A stretch of 64,000 nucleotides of DNA from Agapetus fuscipes (GCA_951799405.1 OX637333.1:28850785-28914784), one strand, 5' to 3'. Positions 9,666 to 19,267 are shown, numbered from the stretch's first letter. Notes: generated from the letters alone by a model not told the origin. A program made the numbers and translations.

Positions 9666-9929
9666 CGCGTAGATCTTTTTATTTACGGCCAGCTGCTTTT
9701 CGACTTGCATCTAAAATATAATTTCTCTTAGAAACTAAGATTATGATAACATCCTGGGTGTATTTGTATGAATACTAGATATTTATTATATAAGATTCTC
9801 TGAAGTTAGTTTATTTTATTCGGCAGTAAGATAGCGTAGGAGAGCTTCTCTTCCTAAGGCTGTATTCCTGACAAAGCTACACTCACACTTTTATTTTAAA
9901 TGTTATCACGACAAAAATAAATATGTAAT
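9666..9929. other. Unassigned stretch
   Basis: No coding or repeat signal that I can name. Confidence 0.35.
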
Positions 9930-10178
9930 CTATAATCTAACATGTAAATATATGTTTACATCAATGATTCATAAGAAGTACATGCCCATACACAGACACG
10001 TGTAAGTTTGCGGTGAAAAATGCTACATGTGTACTTACGAATTAAAATCCAAACCTCACATTAACATACACCCTGCATCTCCCGTCACCTTCCCTGAAAC
10101 CGGGGTGGCATTGGCAAAAGTGAACCATTTTTTACAGTATGGGTGGTCAGCCGCATACCAACCTATCAGTCAAGGAAT
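9930..10178 (-). repeat. RepA copy
   Basis: A divergent subfamily copy with GGGGTGGCATTGGCAAAAG in place of GGGGTGACATTGGCAAAG. Confidence 0.8.
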
Positions 10179-10303
10179 GTAGTGTAGTTATAATTATTGT
10201 AAATTCTTACGTATGGATTTATTTAAGTTCCGATTTTATTTTAATTATTAAAAATAATGTATTTTTACGTAAATACATAGCAAATACTTTTAAATATTTA
10301 GCT

Positions 10304-10687
10304 ATGTAGTATGTAGGTGTATCATTTATAGCTGATGAGAGTTGTATATTAGTAGGACTAATTATTATAAGTACCTAGGGTAAAGAGATATTCAAATTCA
10401 TGTACTTGAAACTTTTAGAAGTTCTCGAAGGTTCCAGCAAAATTGGCTTCTAGTAACTACTATCGCTGGAATATAAAAAGCCGCAAACGGTTTGCAGGAG
10501 TCAGTCTTCATACGACACTCTGCTTTTGAACAAGAAGGATAGTATCAGTTAACACCAACCACAAAACCGTAAAAGTATAAAAAATAAATATAACTGTAAA
10601 AATGAATCTAAGTGTAAAATAAATATCATGTAAAGAAGACCAGTTTTTTTTTAATTTGGAGACCATTGCAACCCTAAAAATACAACA
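10304..10687 (+). mobile_element. Probable solo LTR, Ty3/Gypsy-like
   Basis: GGAATATAAAAAGCCGCAAACGG is a promoter-like TATA segment; AATAAATAT and GAAGACCAG follow. It resembles the 25263-25643 LTR through the GAAGACCAGTTTTT end. The left boundary is uncertain. Confidence 0.5.
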
Positions 10688-10689
10688 GT

Positions 10690-11138
10690 TTTAAAATCTA
10701 TTGTGGTAGAGGCTTTAATTTGAGATATCGTAGGCGTTTATTTCATACGATAGGCACGCTATGAAATTAATAAAAACCATCATTAGGCCGGGCTACATGG
10801 TTCCATGTCACATTTTTACTACCTAAACAACATAAAACAAAACAAGGCTCGCTATAACTTATACGGCCAGCGCTTAATGACTCTCATCTGATTTGAATAA
10901 AGTTACACGAGCATTTGAATAAACGTCAGATGGAGCTTTCTGACTCCGCGGCGTCTCGTGATGAATGAAAGCCTTTATGTTTTTTGCATTGTATTTTAAT
11001 TTTTAATTTAAGGTTTACATGAATTAAACAAAACACTTGTACTTTCAGTTGTTTTGCTTCCTTTTGTAACCATTTAATTTAGATTTAAATATTTATTTTT
11101 AATGTACATAGAGCATGGACGTGCATAAAATTACAACC
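10690..11138. other. Apparently low-repeat stretch
   Basis: No family seen. Possibly Wnt intron background sequence. Confidence 0.35.
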
Positions 11139-11146
11139 GTGGGTAG

Positions 11147-11375
11147 CAGTGGCGAAGGGTGCCATACAATCCGATTCCTATCAGCTTCCCTTGTAAAATG
11201 AAGTAACAAATTAGTAAAAAAATATATGCACAAAGTAAAAAAATACATTTAAAACCAAAGAAACAATACGTATTTTTTTCCCATTGAAACCATGCAGTCT
11301 ACTTCATTATCATTTTTGCCTCATTTTAAACGGGAAACCGATGGGAATCGGCTTGTATGGCACCCTTTGCCACTG
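11147..11375. mobile_element. hAT MITE (CAGTGGCGAAGG type) with 8-bp duplication
   Basis: Inverted ends CAGTGGCGAAGGGTGCCAT / ATGGCACCCTTTGCCACTG with GTGGGTAG on both sides (11139-11146 and 11376-11383). 229 bp, no coding capacity. Confidence 0.94.
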
Positions 11376-11394
11376 GTGGGTAGGCAACTCTTCC

Positions 11395-11640
11395 CCCATT
11401 GCTTCTTTGGCTTATCTACCATATGATTCAGAGATGATTAATTGAATTTGTCTAAAATTCTTCACAATCTGAGCTAAGAAAAATACGTGAAACATGATAA
11501 AGTGGAGTTTCTTTAAATATTTTTAAAATCAATTTCCAGTTTTCATAAGACACATTGGTACAGTACACATACAAACATTGCTCATGTGAAATTACCTCTG
11601 ATGGAGATAATACAAAAAAGCACTAAAAGGACGATATGTG
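11395..11640 (-). mobile_element. Family-D MITE
   Basis: Nearly complete, reverse orientation. GCTTATCTACCATATGATTC marks one end and GGAGATAATACAAAAAAGCA the other. Confidence 0.8.
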
Positions 11641-11745
11641 ACTTTTTAAAATAGATTTGTGAAGAGCAATGCAATTCACCAACCTATGTTGCCTGGCCAG
11701 TTGTCTTCATGCGAAAGCAGAAGTCTGTGTGCATGCAAAGGCATC
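11640..11745 (+). repeat. Shared segment 'G' (GCCTGGCCAG type)
   Basis: GATTTGTGAAGAGCAATGCA then CACCAACCTATGTTGCCTGG. The same segment occurs inside the hAT MITEs at 8.2 and 14.95 kb and near 12.62 and 61.45 kb. Confidence 0.7.
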
Positions 11746-11764
11746 TGTTGAACCAGGGTCGAAG

Positions 11765-11830
11765 TTATCGTCAAAGGGCCAGGCGTGATTCGAACCAACG
11801 TTATTCTGCTAGTCAAGAATAGTGTAAAAC
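11765..11830 (-). mobile_element. Degenerate tRNA-like sequence
   Basis: The complement has GTTGGTTCGAATCACGCC, a B-box match. The A-box side is weak. Confidence 0.35.
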
Positions 11831-11951
11831 TACCCACACGATTGAAATATCATCGTCCTTTTCACTCAGTATAAAGTCACTGTCACAATGTTAATATTTT
11901 TAAGGGTTTGGTGGTTTACACAGTGAAAGTCCATTGTATATTAATTAAATA

Positions 11952-12083
11952 AACAAAGTTCCAATTCACTATTTACAATTTTATTTCTCTCTAGCACTTT
12001 CGTCTAGGATTGTCCTGATGATGCCTTGTAGGCGAAAGTGCTAGACAGAAATAAAATTGTAAATAGTGAATTGGAACTTTGTT
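11952..12083. repeat. Inverted-repeat element around HH2
   Basis: A left arm of about 51 bp (11952-12002, beginning AACAAAGTTCCAATTC) is matched by its reverse complement at 12033-12083 with about one mismatch. The 30-bp centre holds the hammerhead core. This is a fold-back element in a Wnt intron. Confidence 0.85.
12010..12048 (+). ncRNA. Hammerhead ribozyme-like motif (HH2) in a palindrome
   Basis: CTGATGA is at 12015-12021. Stem II is GCC/GGC with loop TTGTA, and GAAA is at 12034-12037. Stem I is TTGTC with GACAG, adjacent on both sides (one G-U pair). The stem III segment AGTGCT is self-complementary when G-U pairs are allowed, which fits a dimeric short-stem-III hammerhead. Predicted cleavage is after A12043. 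The motif forms the centre of the 11952-12083 inverted repeat, about 100 bp downstream (minus-strand sense) of the Wnt exon. Confidence 0.55.
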
Positions 12084-12181
12084 AATTTGATTAATATCAC
12101 TATGTTAACGTTGAAAATACCAGGCCTAAGTGTGTGTATCTGTGTTGTCGATCTAAGTTTAAGTACTTGTATGTCACTCAC

Positions 12182-12396
12182 CCACGACCACCACGTGGCC
12201 GAAGACGTCCCCGCTCCCGATGGCCGAGCAGTTCCACCTGTGGTGTTTGAACCTCCTCTTGCACTCCTCGGTGGCCAGCCTCACGCCGTCTCCTGCAGCG
12301 GCGATGGCTGCCGGGGACCTCCTGCACAGCGCCCTCTGCCGCGCCCCCAGCCCGGGGATGCGCGCGCAGACCGCGGCGCCCCCCAGGGAACTGCCT
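12182..12396 (-). CDS. Internal exon of a Wnt gene, probably Wnt7 class
   Basis: This 215-bp exon encodes about 71 residues of the N-terminal part of a secreted Wnt glycoprotein, the lipid-modified ligand of Frizzled receptors. The translation reads CARIPGLGARQRALC, then a conserved helix ending in EECKRRFKHHRWNCSAIG, then VFGHVVVVG. The IPGL..RQR..C and EC..(R/Q)F...RWNCSA spacing is the Wnt signature. It resembles vertebrate WNT7 and fly Wnt2 more than other classes. On the minus strand the exon is preceded by a pyrimidine-rich TCCTCCTTATTCCAG acceptor and followed directly by a GTGAGT donor, leaving phase 1. That donor falls where Wnt genes often have an intron, just before SREAA. The exon is strongly GC-rich in an AT-rich setting. 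No other Wnt exon is visible in the window, so the flanking introns are long. A processed copy is unlikely because both splice sites are present. Family assignment is strong; the Wnt7 subclass is an inference. Confidence 0.82.
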
Positions 12397-12438
12397 CTGG
12401 AATAAGGAGGACATTGGTAAAGTGGATTGTTTTTGGAT
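12397..12438 (-). promoter_or_regulatory. Wnt exon 3' splice site inside a RepA-like remnant
   Basis: The 42 bases before the Wnt exon read, on the minus strand, like the middle of RepA. CACTTTACCAATGTC matches RepA CACTTTGCCAATGTC at 14 of 15 positions. It is followed by a pyrimidine tract and CAG where RepA has CACCCCTGTTTCAG. The acceptor therefore appears to be repeat-derived or to lie in a very similar sequence. Confidence 0.5.
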
Positions 12439-12482
12439 GACAGGTTAGAACGACACAGTGACAAGACAACACATGACCGAAA
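12438..12482 (+). repeat. M element, short
   Basis: GACAGGTTAGAACGACACAG and four units of the CACATGACA type start about 40 bp upstream (minus sense) of the Wnt acceptor. Confidence 0.75.
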
Positions 12483-12690
12483 GAAACAGATGTTATAGGG
12501 TAATTATTAATTAATAATTCATTAAAAGAAACAATAATGAATTATTATTCATTAAAATAAACAATATTGAATTCATTCAATATAACAATAATGAATTATT
12601 AATTGATGATATTAATGCCTATTTTTGGCCAGGCAGAATAGGTAAGTGAATTGCATTCCTCTTTACAAAATCTATTTTTATAAAATAAAA
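12483..12690. repeat. AT-rich ATTAATGAATTATT tandem plus segment G
   Basis: Repeated words AATAATGAATTATT and AACAAT are found at 12500-12610. The complement of segment G lies at 12620-12680. Confidence 0.6.
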
Positions 12691-12740
12691 ATAAACATGA
12701 TAGAACAACACATGACAGAGCATCAAAACATTTAATCTAA
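12690..12740 (+). repeat. M fragment
   Basis: GATAGAACAACACATGACAG and one more unit, then a RepA-type tail word TAATCTAATC. Confidence 0.6.
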
Positions 12741-12774
12741 TCTATGTTGCAAGATATGTATATATATATATTTG

Positions 12775-13525
12775 GATAATTTGTTTTTTTAAAAAGCGCC
12801 GTTTTCGTGTGTAGCACACCTCAAGGGCCCTTTTATTGTTTGGTTTGTCTTTATTCCTCACTCACTCACACAAAACTTTAAGTTCACCCACTCACACATA
12901 GTTTTTAGTCCCTAAATGACTGACTGAACATGTAAGTCTTTAATTTTTTCTTAAATGATGCTTCAGTACTCGCCGTCCTGACCTCCACGGGCAGTTTATT
13001 CCACACCAAGGGTGCGCCATTGCGGAACCCTCGGTCGCCAAAGCGTGTCGCACAAAATCTGATGGGTTCGTTGAGTCTGGCCCCACCAGACACAGGAGAT
13101 CTAAGCACCAGGTCACTTGTGCTGAACTGCTGGGACAAAAGCTCAGCCAAGTATTCAGGAGCCACGCCGTTGAGAGCCTTGTATACCGTATGGCACACCT
13201 TGTAGGCCACTCTTTCAGGGAATTTCAACCAGTGTAGGCTCTTCAATATGGGAGTGATGTGGCAAAACTTCCCTGTTCCAAAGATAAGCCTTGCAGCGGA
13301 ATTAAGCACTGACTGAAGCCTGTTGTACTGCATTTTTGTCTGTCCTAAGTAGATTGCACTGCAATAATCTACCCGGGACAAAACAAAAGCATTGATGAGC
13401 GTTTTTAATGCATCCGGCGGAAGGCATCTGCGAATCGCCTTAATTTGGCGCAGCCCGAAGAACGACGCTGATACAGTTTTGTCCAGCTGCGAGCTCAGTG
13501 ACAAATCTGTGCCAAGTCGCATTGG
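12775..13525 (-). mobile_element. CR1-like LINE 3' half
   Basis: About 205 codons remain: SASFFGLRQIKAIRRCLPP, RVDYCSAIYLGQ, SVLNSAARLIFG, HITPILKSLHWLKFPERVAYK, then FGDRGFRNGAPLVWNKLPVEV and KTYMFSQSFRD before a stop near 12905. The tail beyond the stop (12780-12840) contains GGGCCCTTGAGGTGTG...CGGCGCT, which is the same tail found on SINE-C. Confidence 0.88.
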
Positions 13526-13772
13526 GTATTTGTAACATTGGGTATATGTAACATTGGGGATTCACCTTACATGGATACTCACTAGCAGACACGTATAAGT
13601 TCGCGCTCAAACATGCCGCATGTGAACCTACAATATAAAACCCAATCTCAAATGAACATAAGCCCTGCAACTCTTGCTGACTTTCCCTGAAACACAAGTG
13701 ACATTGGCAAAGTGAAACTTTTCTTACAGTATGGGTGGTCAGCCGCATACCAATCTTTAAGTTAAGGAACAT
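13525..13772 (-). repeat. RepA copy
   Basis: Near full length with the CAAACATGCCGCATGTGAAC hairpin region. It joins directly to the CR1 fragment at 13525. Confidence 0.83.
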
Positions 13773-13799
13773 ACGCTATAGAAACATTTTCATATAATC

Positions 13800-13890
13800 A
13801 CTATGAAAAAACATCACATGACAGAATATCACACACCTAAAACAGAAAGTAGTTTGTTGTTGTTTTGTCATGTGATGTTTTGTCAAACAG
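13800..13890. repeat. M fragments in opposite orientations
   Basis: AAAACATCACATGACAGAAT faces TTTTGTCATGTGATGTTTTG within 90 bp, forming an inverted pair. Confidence 0.65.
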
Positions 13891-14072
13891 AACTTCGCGC
13901 TTACAAATGCTGCATGCTTATTTACAAATTAAAAATCCTAATCCCAAATGAACATAAACCCTTCAACTTTTGCCGCCCGTCCCTGAAAAAGGGGTGACAT
14001 TCGATAAGTGAACCAATTTTTACAGTAGGTACGGGCTGTCAGCCTCGTACCAACCCATAACTTAAGGAATCC
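13890..14072 (-). repeat. RepA copy, partial
   Basis: From ACAAATGCTGCATG to GCCTCGTACCAACCCATA. The tail end is missing. Confidence 0.78.
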
Positions 14073-14555
14073 TATAAGTCAAAGAATCCTACCTCAAGAA
14101 AAAAACTTGCTGTTTTTGCAATAAATAGAAAATAAAGATACAAACCTTTTTAATTCTTATTGGCACTAATATACCGTAAGAAACAATCAATATCTTTCCA
14201 TACATAAATAAAGAAAAAAATGACACAAAAAAACTAGCTACATTCGTCCTTAAAAAACACTTTAATTATCAAGATCTATCACACGGAAACAAATCATTCC
14301 ACAAGGACATCTCAATTTACCCTCCAAAAAAGGCTACAAATTTTCTGAATTTTTCCCACAGACACCATAAAGGCAGTCCCAAACAACCCGCTGAAAGATC
14401 ATAAATAAAAAAAACATAGTTACACGGTCGTAAAAACTAATAAAGTATCTACCTGAGTAGGCCTATGTCCATAAGAGCTATTAATCATCCGCCCAATACA
14501 TCTGGTTGGGGTTTTTTTTTATATGATATCCATTACAATATTATGTGGCTAGTTC
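14073..14555. other. Unassigned AT-rich stretch
   Basis: No repeat family or coding pattern seen. A T run lies at 14512-14520. Confidence 0.4.
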
Positions 14556-14559
14556 GTTT

Positions 14560-14610
14560 CTATGATAGAGCAGCACAGTGACAAAACAACACGTGATATT
14601 ACATCAGATG
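14560..14610 (+). repeat. M fragment
   Basis: GATAGAGCAGCACAGTGACA then CAACACGTGATATTACATCA. Confidence 0.6.
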
Positions 14611-15290
14611 AGACGTATGACTGCAAACGCCGTCATCGCCAAAATTTATGATTTTTGAGATAATGATTGAATTTGATTCTGCGCAGTGTAACAAATCATT
14701 TGCTGTGTGCGATATAATGTACACCTCACTTAATCCTTCGTAATTTTAATTGAAAAAGTATGATGTCGAGCAAACGCCGTCATCTCCAACTGGTGTTGTC
14801 GTTTTACAAGTTTACTAGTTTATTTTTCTCAAAATCATCGCGTAAGGCAGAGGTTCCCAAAGTGGGTGCCGCGGAGAGAGATCAGGGGTGCCGCGAGGCG
14901 CCCCTGAAGTCTACTAAAAATCAAAAATTTACATTATTATTTTTTTTTTAATTTGTGAAGAGGATTGCAATTCACCAACCTATTTTGCCTGGCCAGATGT
15001 CTTAATGCGAAAGCAGAAGCTTGTGTGCATACATGAATACAAACATTTTATGGAATGGAAAATAACCCACGTGGCCGGACCGCGTTCTAGGCACGGAATG
15101 AATGATGGGCGGGAGGCATAGGGGAGGGGATGCGGGAGTGGCGCCGCAAACAAATATGAAATATACCTACCACAGATCGATATTATATGACTAGGGTGCC
15201 GTGAGAAAACTTAAAATTTCAAAGGGTGCCGTGACTTGAAAAAGTTTGGGAATCTCTGGCGTAAGGAGTTGACGGCGTTTACATTTAAAC
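14608..15290. mobile_element. Inverted-end element hosting a nested hAT MITE
   Basis: GCAAACGCCGTCAT occurs at 14614 and 14771, and its complement GACGGCGTTTAC at 15270. The hAT MITE inserted between them. Confidence 0.5.
14848..15258 (+). mobile_element. hAT MITE with perfect 8-bp target duplication
   Basis: CAGAGGTTCCCAAAGTGGG to AAAAAGTTTGGGAATCTCTG, with GCGTAAGG on both sides (14840-14847 and 15259-15266). It is the same family as 8099-8380 but 129 bp longer. The extra part includes a GC-rich block near 15060-15150. Confidence 0.94.
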
Positions 15291-15294
15291 GACT

Positions 15295-15500
15295 CAGATG
15301 ACATAACATCACACTGAAATTACAGCACAATGATGAAATATAATAGGAAAGTACATTATAATGATAAAACATCACAAGATAAAACAGCACGGGGACAGAA
15401 CAACACATATCTAAAACAAAACATAACATAAACGGCACATGAACAAAACAGAAAACACCAAAAACGGTAAAAGGAACATGAGAATATGGAACGCAAATTT
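15295..15500 (+). repeat. M element
   Basis: Degenerate units plus the conserved end AACATAACATAAACGGCAC. Confidence 0.7.
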
Positions 15501-15559
15501 ACAACTTATGCCGCTTTTATCTACGAGTACAATCAGGAGTGGCCACCTATATGCAATAA

Positions 15560-15785
15560 TTAATTCATTTTTGTGATGTTTTATCATGATTGTGATGTTT
15601 TTTTCATGTGCTGTTTATGATATTATGTTCTGTTTTAGGTGTGTGAGTTTTTGTCATGTGATGTTATGCCACGTGTTGTTTTGTCATTGTGATGTTTTGT
15701 CATGTGATTTTCTGCGAAGTGATGTATTGTTATGTGTTGTACAGCCATGTGCTGTTTTGTCATTGTGCTGTTCTACCCTGCCACC
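15560..15785 (-). repeat. M element, inverted relative to the previous copy
   Basis: The strand reads TTTTGTCATGTGATG-type units and ends GTGCTGTTCTACCCTGCC, the complement of the usual M start. With 15295-15500 it makes a spaced inverted pair. Confidence 0.75.
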
Positions 15786-16254
15786 GGCTTTTTCGATCTA
15801 CATTAGACGAGGCAGTCAAATATAGTGTCATAAGAGGAAACTCAAAAACAACTCAAATCTGAGTTAAAAAAACAAAGCAATATTTTTAAAAATATATTCA
15901 TTGAAATGTCAACCTAGTGTTAAAATTCATATTCAATGCATGCCCACAAACAGACAGGGGTATGTTTAAACCCTCCTCGTACCCGTCCTGTATGTATGTG
16001 TCAGAAGGACCCACAGCACATGGACGCTCATACAAAGCTATATATTTTCTCAAGTGGCGAAAGGCCTTCCCGTGAAGTGAAAGCAACGGCACGACAAAAA
16101 AAGAACCTCTAGGTCAGAGGCGTGCCCATGACTCTAAAAGTAAATGGTTCGATGTTACTGAAGCTAATAGCATACCTCGGGTGGCACTCCTTGTGGGATT
16201 GTTGCTAGATCACGAGTAGCGTGAATAATGATACACATAATACGAAATAAAAAT
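15786..16254. other. Mostly unassigned
   Basis: A RepA-like scrap may lie at 15925-15960 (GCATGCCCACAAACAGACA). Otherwise nothing named. Confidence 0.4.
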
Positions 16255-16257
16255 AAT

Positions 16258-16487
16258 TAAAATCTAAGGACAGGATTACTGTGAATCCGCTGCGGATGCA
16301 GCTTGGCAAAATGAAGCGCAAAATCGTGCGTAAGTTCGCGCTTACACATGCCGCATGTGGACCTACAACAGAAAAACTCAACCTCAAATAAATATAAATC
16401 CTGCAACTCTCGCCGAACTTCCCTAAAACAGCATTGGCAAATTGAACAATTTTTTACAGTATTGAAGGTCAGCTTCATACCAATCAC
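16258..16487 (-). repeat. RepA copy, divergent
   Basis: Keeps ACACATGCCGCATGTGGACC and CCTAAAACAGCATTGGCAAA. Confidence 0.78.
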
Positions 16488-17020
16488 GTGTCACTTTGGG
16501 GGCATGTATTAAATACGAACCATTCATGTTAAAATATATGATACACAAATAATAAATAAAAGAAAAAGTTAATTCAAACTTTGTGTATTTTTTAAAAATA
16601 TTAATAAATTAAAATATATCTGTTTAACTTACTATTTTATTGTTATAGATTACCTGGCATATTTCACTCAATTTGCATTCAATTCAGTCATAGTTAAAAC
16701 AAACCACTTTCAACTATGAAAGTGACTGACAAACGATTTCAGTCTCCGCACAGTACCTTTTAAATTTCTCCATGTGATTCAGTCCCCTGCTAATGTTGCT
16801 ATATGAAATAAAATCAGTAATAGCATTCGGTAGGCTCGGATCTCAGTGGCGACAGCTTTTGTCTTGTTGTAAACATTTTCTGTTCAATTTAAAAAACTTA
16901 TAAATGAACGAGGAACACACACGATGTATCCAAATGTATACAATAATAATTCAAATAAATGATTCAGTAATGTATTCAAAATAAATGGACTTTTTAATTC
17001 ATCTAAAAATCAAAACGATT
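16488..17020. other. Unassigned stretch
   Basis: No supported gene or family. Confidence 0.4.
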
Positions 17021-17027
17021 AAGGTCC

Positions 17028-17272
17028 TATATCGATAGCTCAGTCGGTAGAGTGCTTGTATTCCATGCCGAGAGCTCGGGTTCGAATCCCACACAGGGTA
17101 TCGGAAATGATTTCCCGTTTCGTTGTTTATTTTAAAGTACAAACCCAAAAAATAGTTCCGGTAAGGTTTATTCAGCTTTCACAAGAAATGAGAGCCAGCT
17201 CACTCGGGACCTGGGAAACTCCCATTTCAACTGAAGTGGTTGGCGTAAGGCCGCCACCCTTACCTGTTTAAT
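17028..17272 (+). mobile_element. SINE-B copy
   Basis: The best-preserved head: GATAGCTCAGTCGGTAGAGT and GGGTTCGAATCCC. The 3' end is cut after CCCTTACCTGT. Confidence 0.87.
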
Positions 17273-17534
17273 ATTGTTGCGTTTTCTGGTGGATTCTCTT
17301 TTTCATTAAAATATCAGAATTTATGTTAACAGAATTTATTTTTCACAATTTATTTTTACAATTTACAATTTATCTCACAACTTGACAATCACTGTTTATA
17401 GGTGTTACTTAGCAAATTGCACTCTTGCTTTGATCTCTTTTGTAGTAAACCAGAGGGGTATTTCTCGCACTTACTAGATCATTCCACCACCAGTACATTA
17501 CTACACACACAATCACTAGAACGTCATTCCAATG
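17273..17534. other. Unassigned AT-rich stretch
   Basis: Contains TTTATTTTTCACAATTTATT-like repeats reminiscent of LTR complements. No clear boundaries. Confidence 0.35.
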
Positions 17535-17880
17535 CACATTCATGGACTACTCCTAGACGGTTATAAATTCACGCTTTCGTATGCCGCTTTTGAACTTTTA
17601 AAACATAAAAAAACCCATATCTTAAATGAACATAAGCGTAACCAGCTGCCTCTTGAAATGCGCGCCAGGATCGAGAGCTTCAAGAAGGGAATGAAAACCC
17701 ATTTCTTCACCGCCGCGTCAAGCCTGAAAGCGCCCTTGCCGTGAAAGTAGCCACGAAACGGCGCTCTATAGATCATCATCATCATCGTCATCATCAACTC
17801 TTGTCGACCTTCCCTGAAAAATTGAACTTTTTTTTTACAGTTTGGGTGGTCAGCCTCATACCAACCTATAAATCAAGGAA
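17535..17880 (-). repeat. RepA copy interrupted by a CR1 end
   Basis: RepA pieces lie at 17535-17640 and 17790-17880 with a CR1 terminus between. Confidence 0.75.
17640..17790 (+). mobile_element. CR1-like LINE 3' terminus inserted in RepA
   Basis: The plus strand reads LPLEMRARIESFKKGMKTHFF and a stop, then CGGCGCTCTATAGATCATC. RepA sequence continues on both sides, so the CR1 end interrupts that RepA copy. Confidence 0.75.
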
Positions 17881-17985
17881 CTGGGATAAAAGTAGTTATA
17901 TACCGTGTCCTGTCTCAACATTTTTAACGTCATTCCTTTACTCTTATGACATTTTATAGTTATCATATTGTGACATACCACATTG
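17880..17985 (+). repeat. Local duplicate, unit 1
   Basis: ATACCGTGTCCTGTCTCAAC then TTTTTAACGTCATTC recurs at 18490-18595 with about 90 percent identity. Confidence 0.85.
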
Positions 17986-18029
17986 AACTATTTTTTTACA
18001 GTCTCAGTCAGCCTCATACCATGGAACCT
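17985..18029 (-). repeat. RepA scrap
   Basis: TTTTTACAGTCTCAGTCAGC with CTCATACCA only. Confidence 0.5.
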
Positions 18030-18185
18030 CATACATGGATCTGCATGGAACATCCTTCCAGATAACCTGCGAGAGATGGATCTGGAAGCTGGGTTTAGAA
18101 GGGGATTAAAGACCCACCTTTTCGCACTCTCTTTCGAACAAGCGCCTTTGGAATGATTTAAAATCATGAAAAGGCGCTATATCTA
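18030..18185 (+). mobile_element. CR1-like LINE 3' terminus
   Basis: WNILPDNLREMDLEAGFRRG and KTHLFALSFEQAPLE-stop, followed by AAAAGGCGCTATATCTAA. It abuts the tail of a minus-strand RepA copy. Confidence 0.78.
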
Positions 18186-18447
18186 ATTTAATCTAATCTA
18201 ATCTAAGCTGCAAAGATATATATCATTTAAGATTTATATTAAATGCATTCCCACAAGCAGATATGTATAATTTCGCGCTAACACATGCCGCCGCATGTGG
18301 ACCTACAATATAAAAACCCAATCTCAAATGAACATAAGCCTTGCAACTCTTGCCGTCCTTCCCTGAAGCAGGGGTGACACTGGCAAAGTGAACCATTTTT
18401 TACAGTATGGGTGGTCAGCCGCATAACAACCTATAAGTCAAGGAACA
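18186..18447 (-). repeat. RepA copy, full length
   Basis: A (TAATC)n tail on the left, then GCTGCAAAGATATATATC to ACAACCTATAAGTCAAGGAA. Confidence 0.86.
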
Positions 18448-18489
18448 AGCGCTGTATAAATTTAGAATTGTATTGTATTGTAACTTATA

Positions 18490-18597
18490 AATCAAGGAAC
18501 TAGGATAAAGGTAGTTATATACCGGGTCCTGTCTCAACATTTTTAACGTCATTCTTTCACTCTTATGACATTTTATAGCTATCATGTGACATACCTG
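18490..18597 (+). repeat. Local duplicate, unit 2
   Basis: Second copy of the 17880 unit, ~610 bp downstream. Confidence 0.85.
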
Positions 18598-18839
18598 ACC
18601 GGTTACTCAAATACTGTCACTCCAGATTAAGATGTTGGGATAGCTTTGCTGTTTGGTGTGGCATTATCATGACAAACATTGACTCAGATTCCCATATAAA
18701 CTCACCTGCCAAACAAACTGTCACACACTTCAACATTGTGGTATGTACGTATGTATGTGAGTGACAGACGCATACACAGGGTAGAGGCAAGATTTTTTTA
18801 AATATATTTCTGAGCATTTAGAAATGCAACTGCAACTAA

Positions 18840-18935
18840 AACGCAATGCAACTAAGCTACACATATAGTGCAACTTCTTACTGCGGTATCCCAGCAGGGT
18901 TTTGCATGTGACGAGTGGAACCTTTTTATTCTTAC
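18840..18935 (-). mobile_element. SINE-B 3' end fragment
   Basis: ACGCAATGCAACTAAGCTAC, then a TTGCATGTGACGAGTGGAAC segment matching 19560-19640. Confidence 0.75.
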
Positions 18936-18964
18936 AGGTACGGCACTACGCCAACTCGCTGCCT

Positions 18965-19212
18965 TAGTTCTTGTTTGTCGTATACGCCATTGAGAAAATT
19001 TTACATGTGCAATGTTTGCATGTGTACTGGACCAATGTGTCTTATGAAAACAAGAAATTTATTTAAAAAATATTTAAAACAACTTTCACAATATCGAGTT
19101 TTACGGTTTTTCTTAGCTCAGACTGTGTAGAATTTGATTCATAAGACATTACAGACATGAAAAAGTCAAATTTGACAAGATTGGCGTATACGATAAACAA
19201 GAACTGGGGGAG
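18965..19212 (+). mobile_element. Family-D MITE with clear inverted ends
   Basis: AGTTCTTGTTTGTCGTATAC at the left pairs with GTATACGATAAACAAGAACT at the right (one mismatch). Confidence 0.85.
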
Positions 19213-19267
19213 CGATATATGTACGTATGTAGGTATGTGGGTAACAGACGCGTACACAGGGTAGAGG

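Noticed and set aside
12066..12440. Plus-strand frame of 124 codons over the Wnt exon
   Set aside because: It is the antisense shadow of the GC-rich Wnt exon. The minus-strand frame has the family motifs and splice sites.
17028..17110. Functional tRNA gene
   Set aside because: A and B boxes are present but acceptor and anticodon stems do not pair, and the sequence continues into the SINE-B body.
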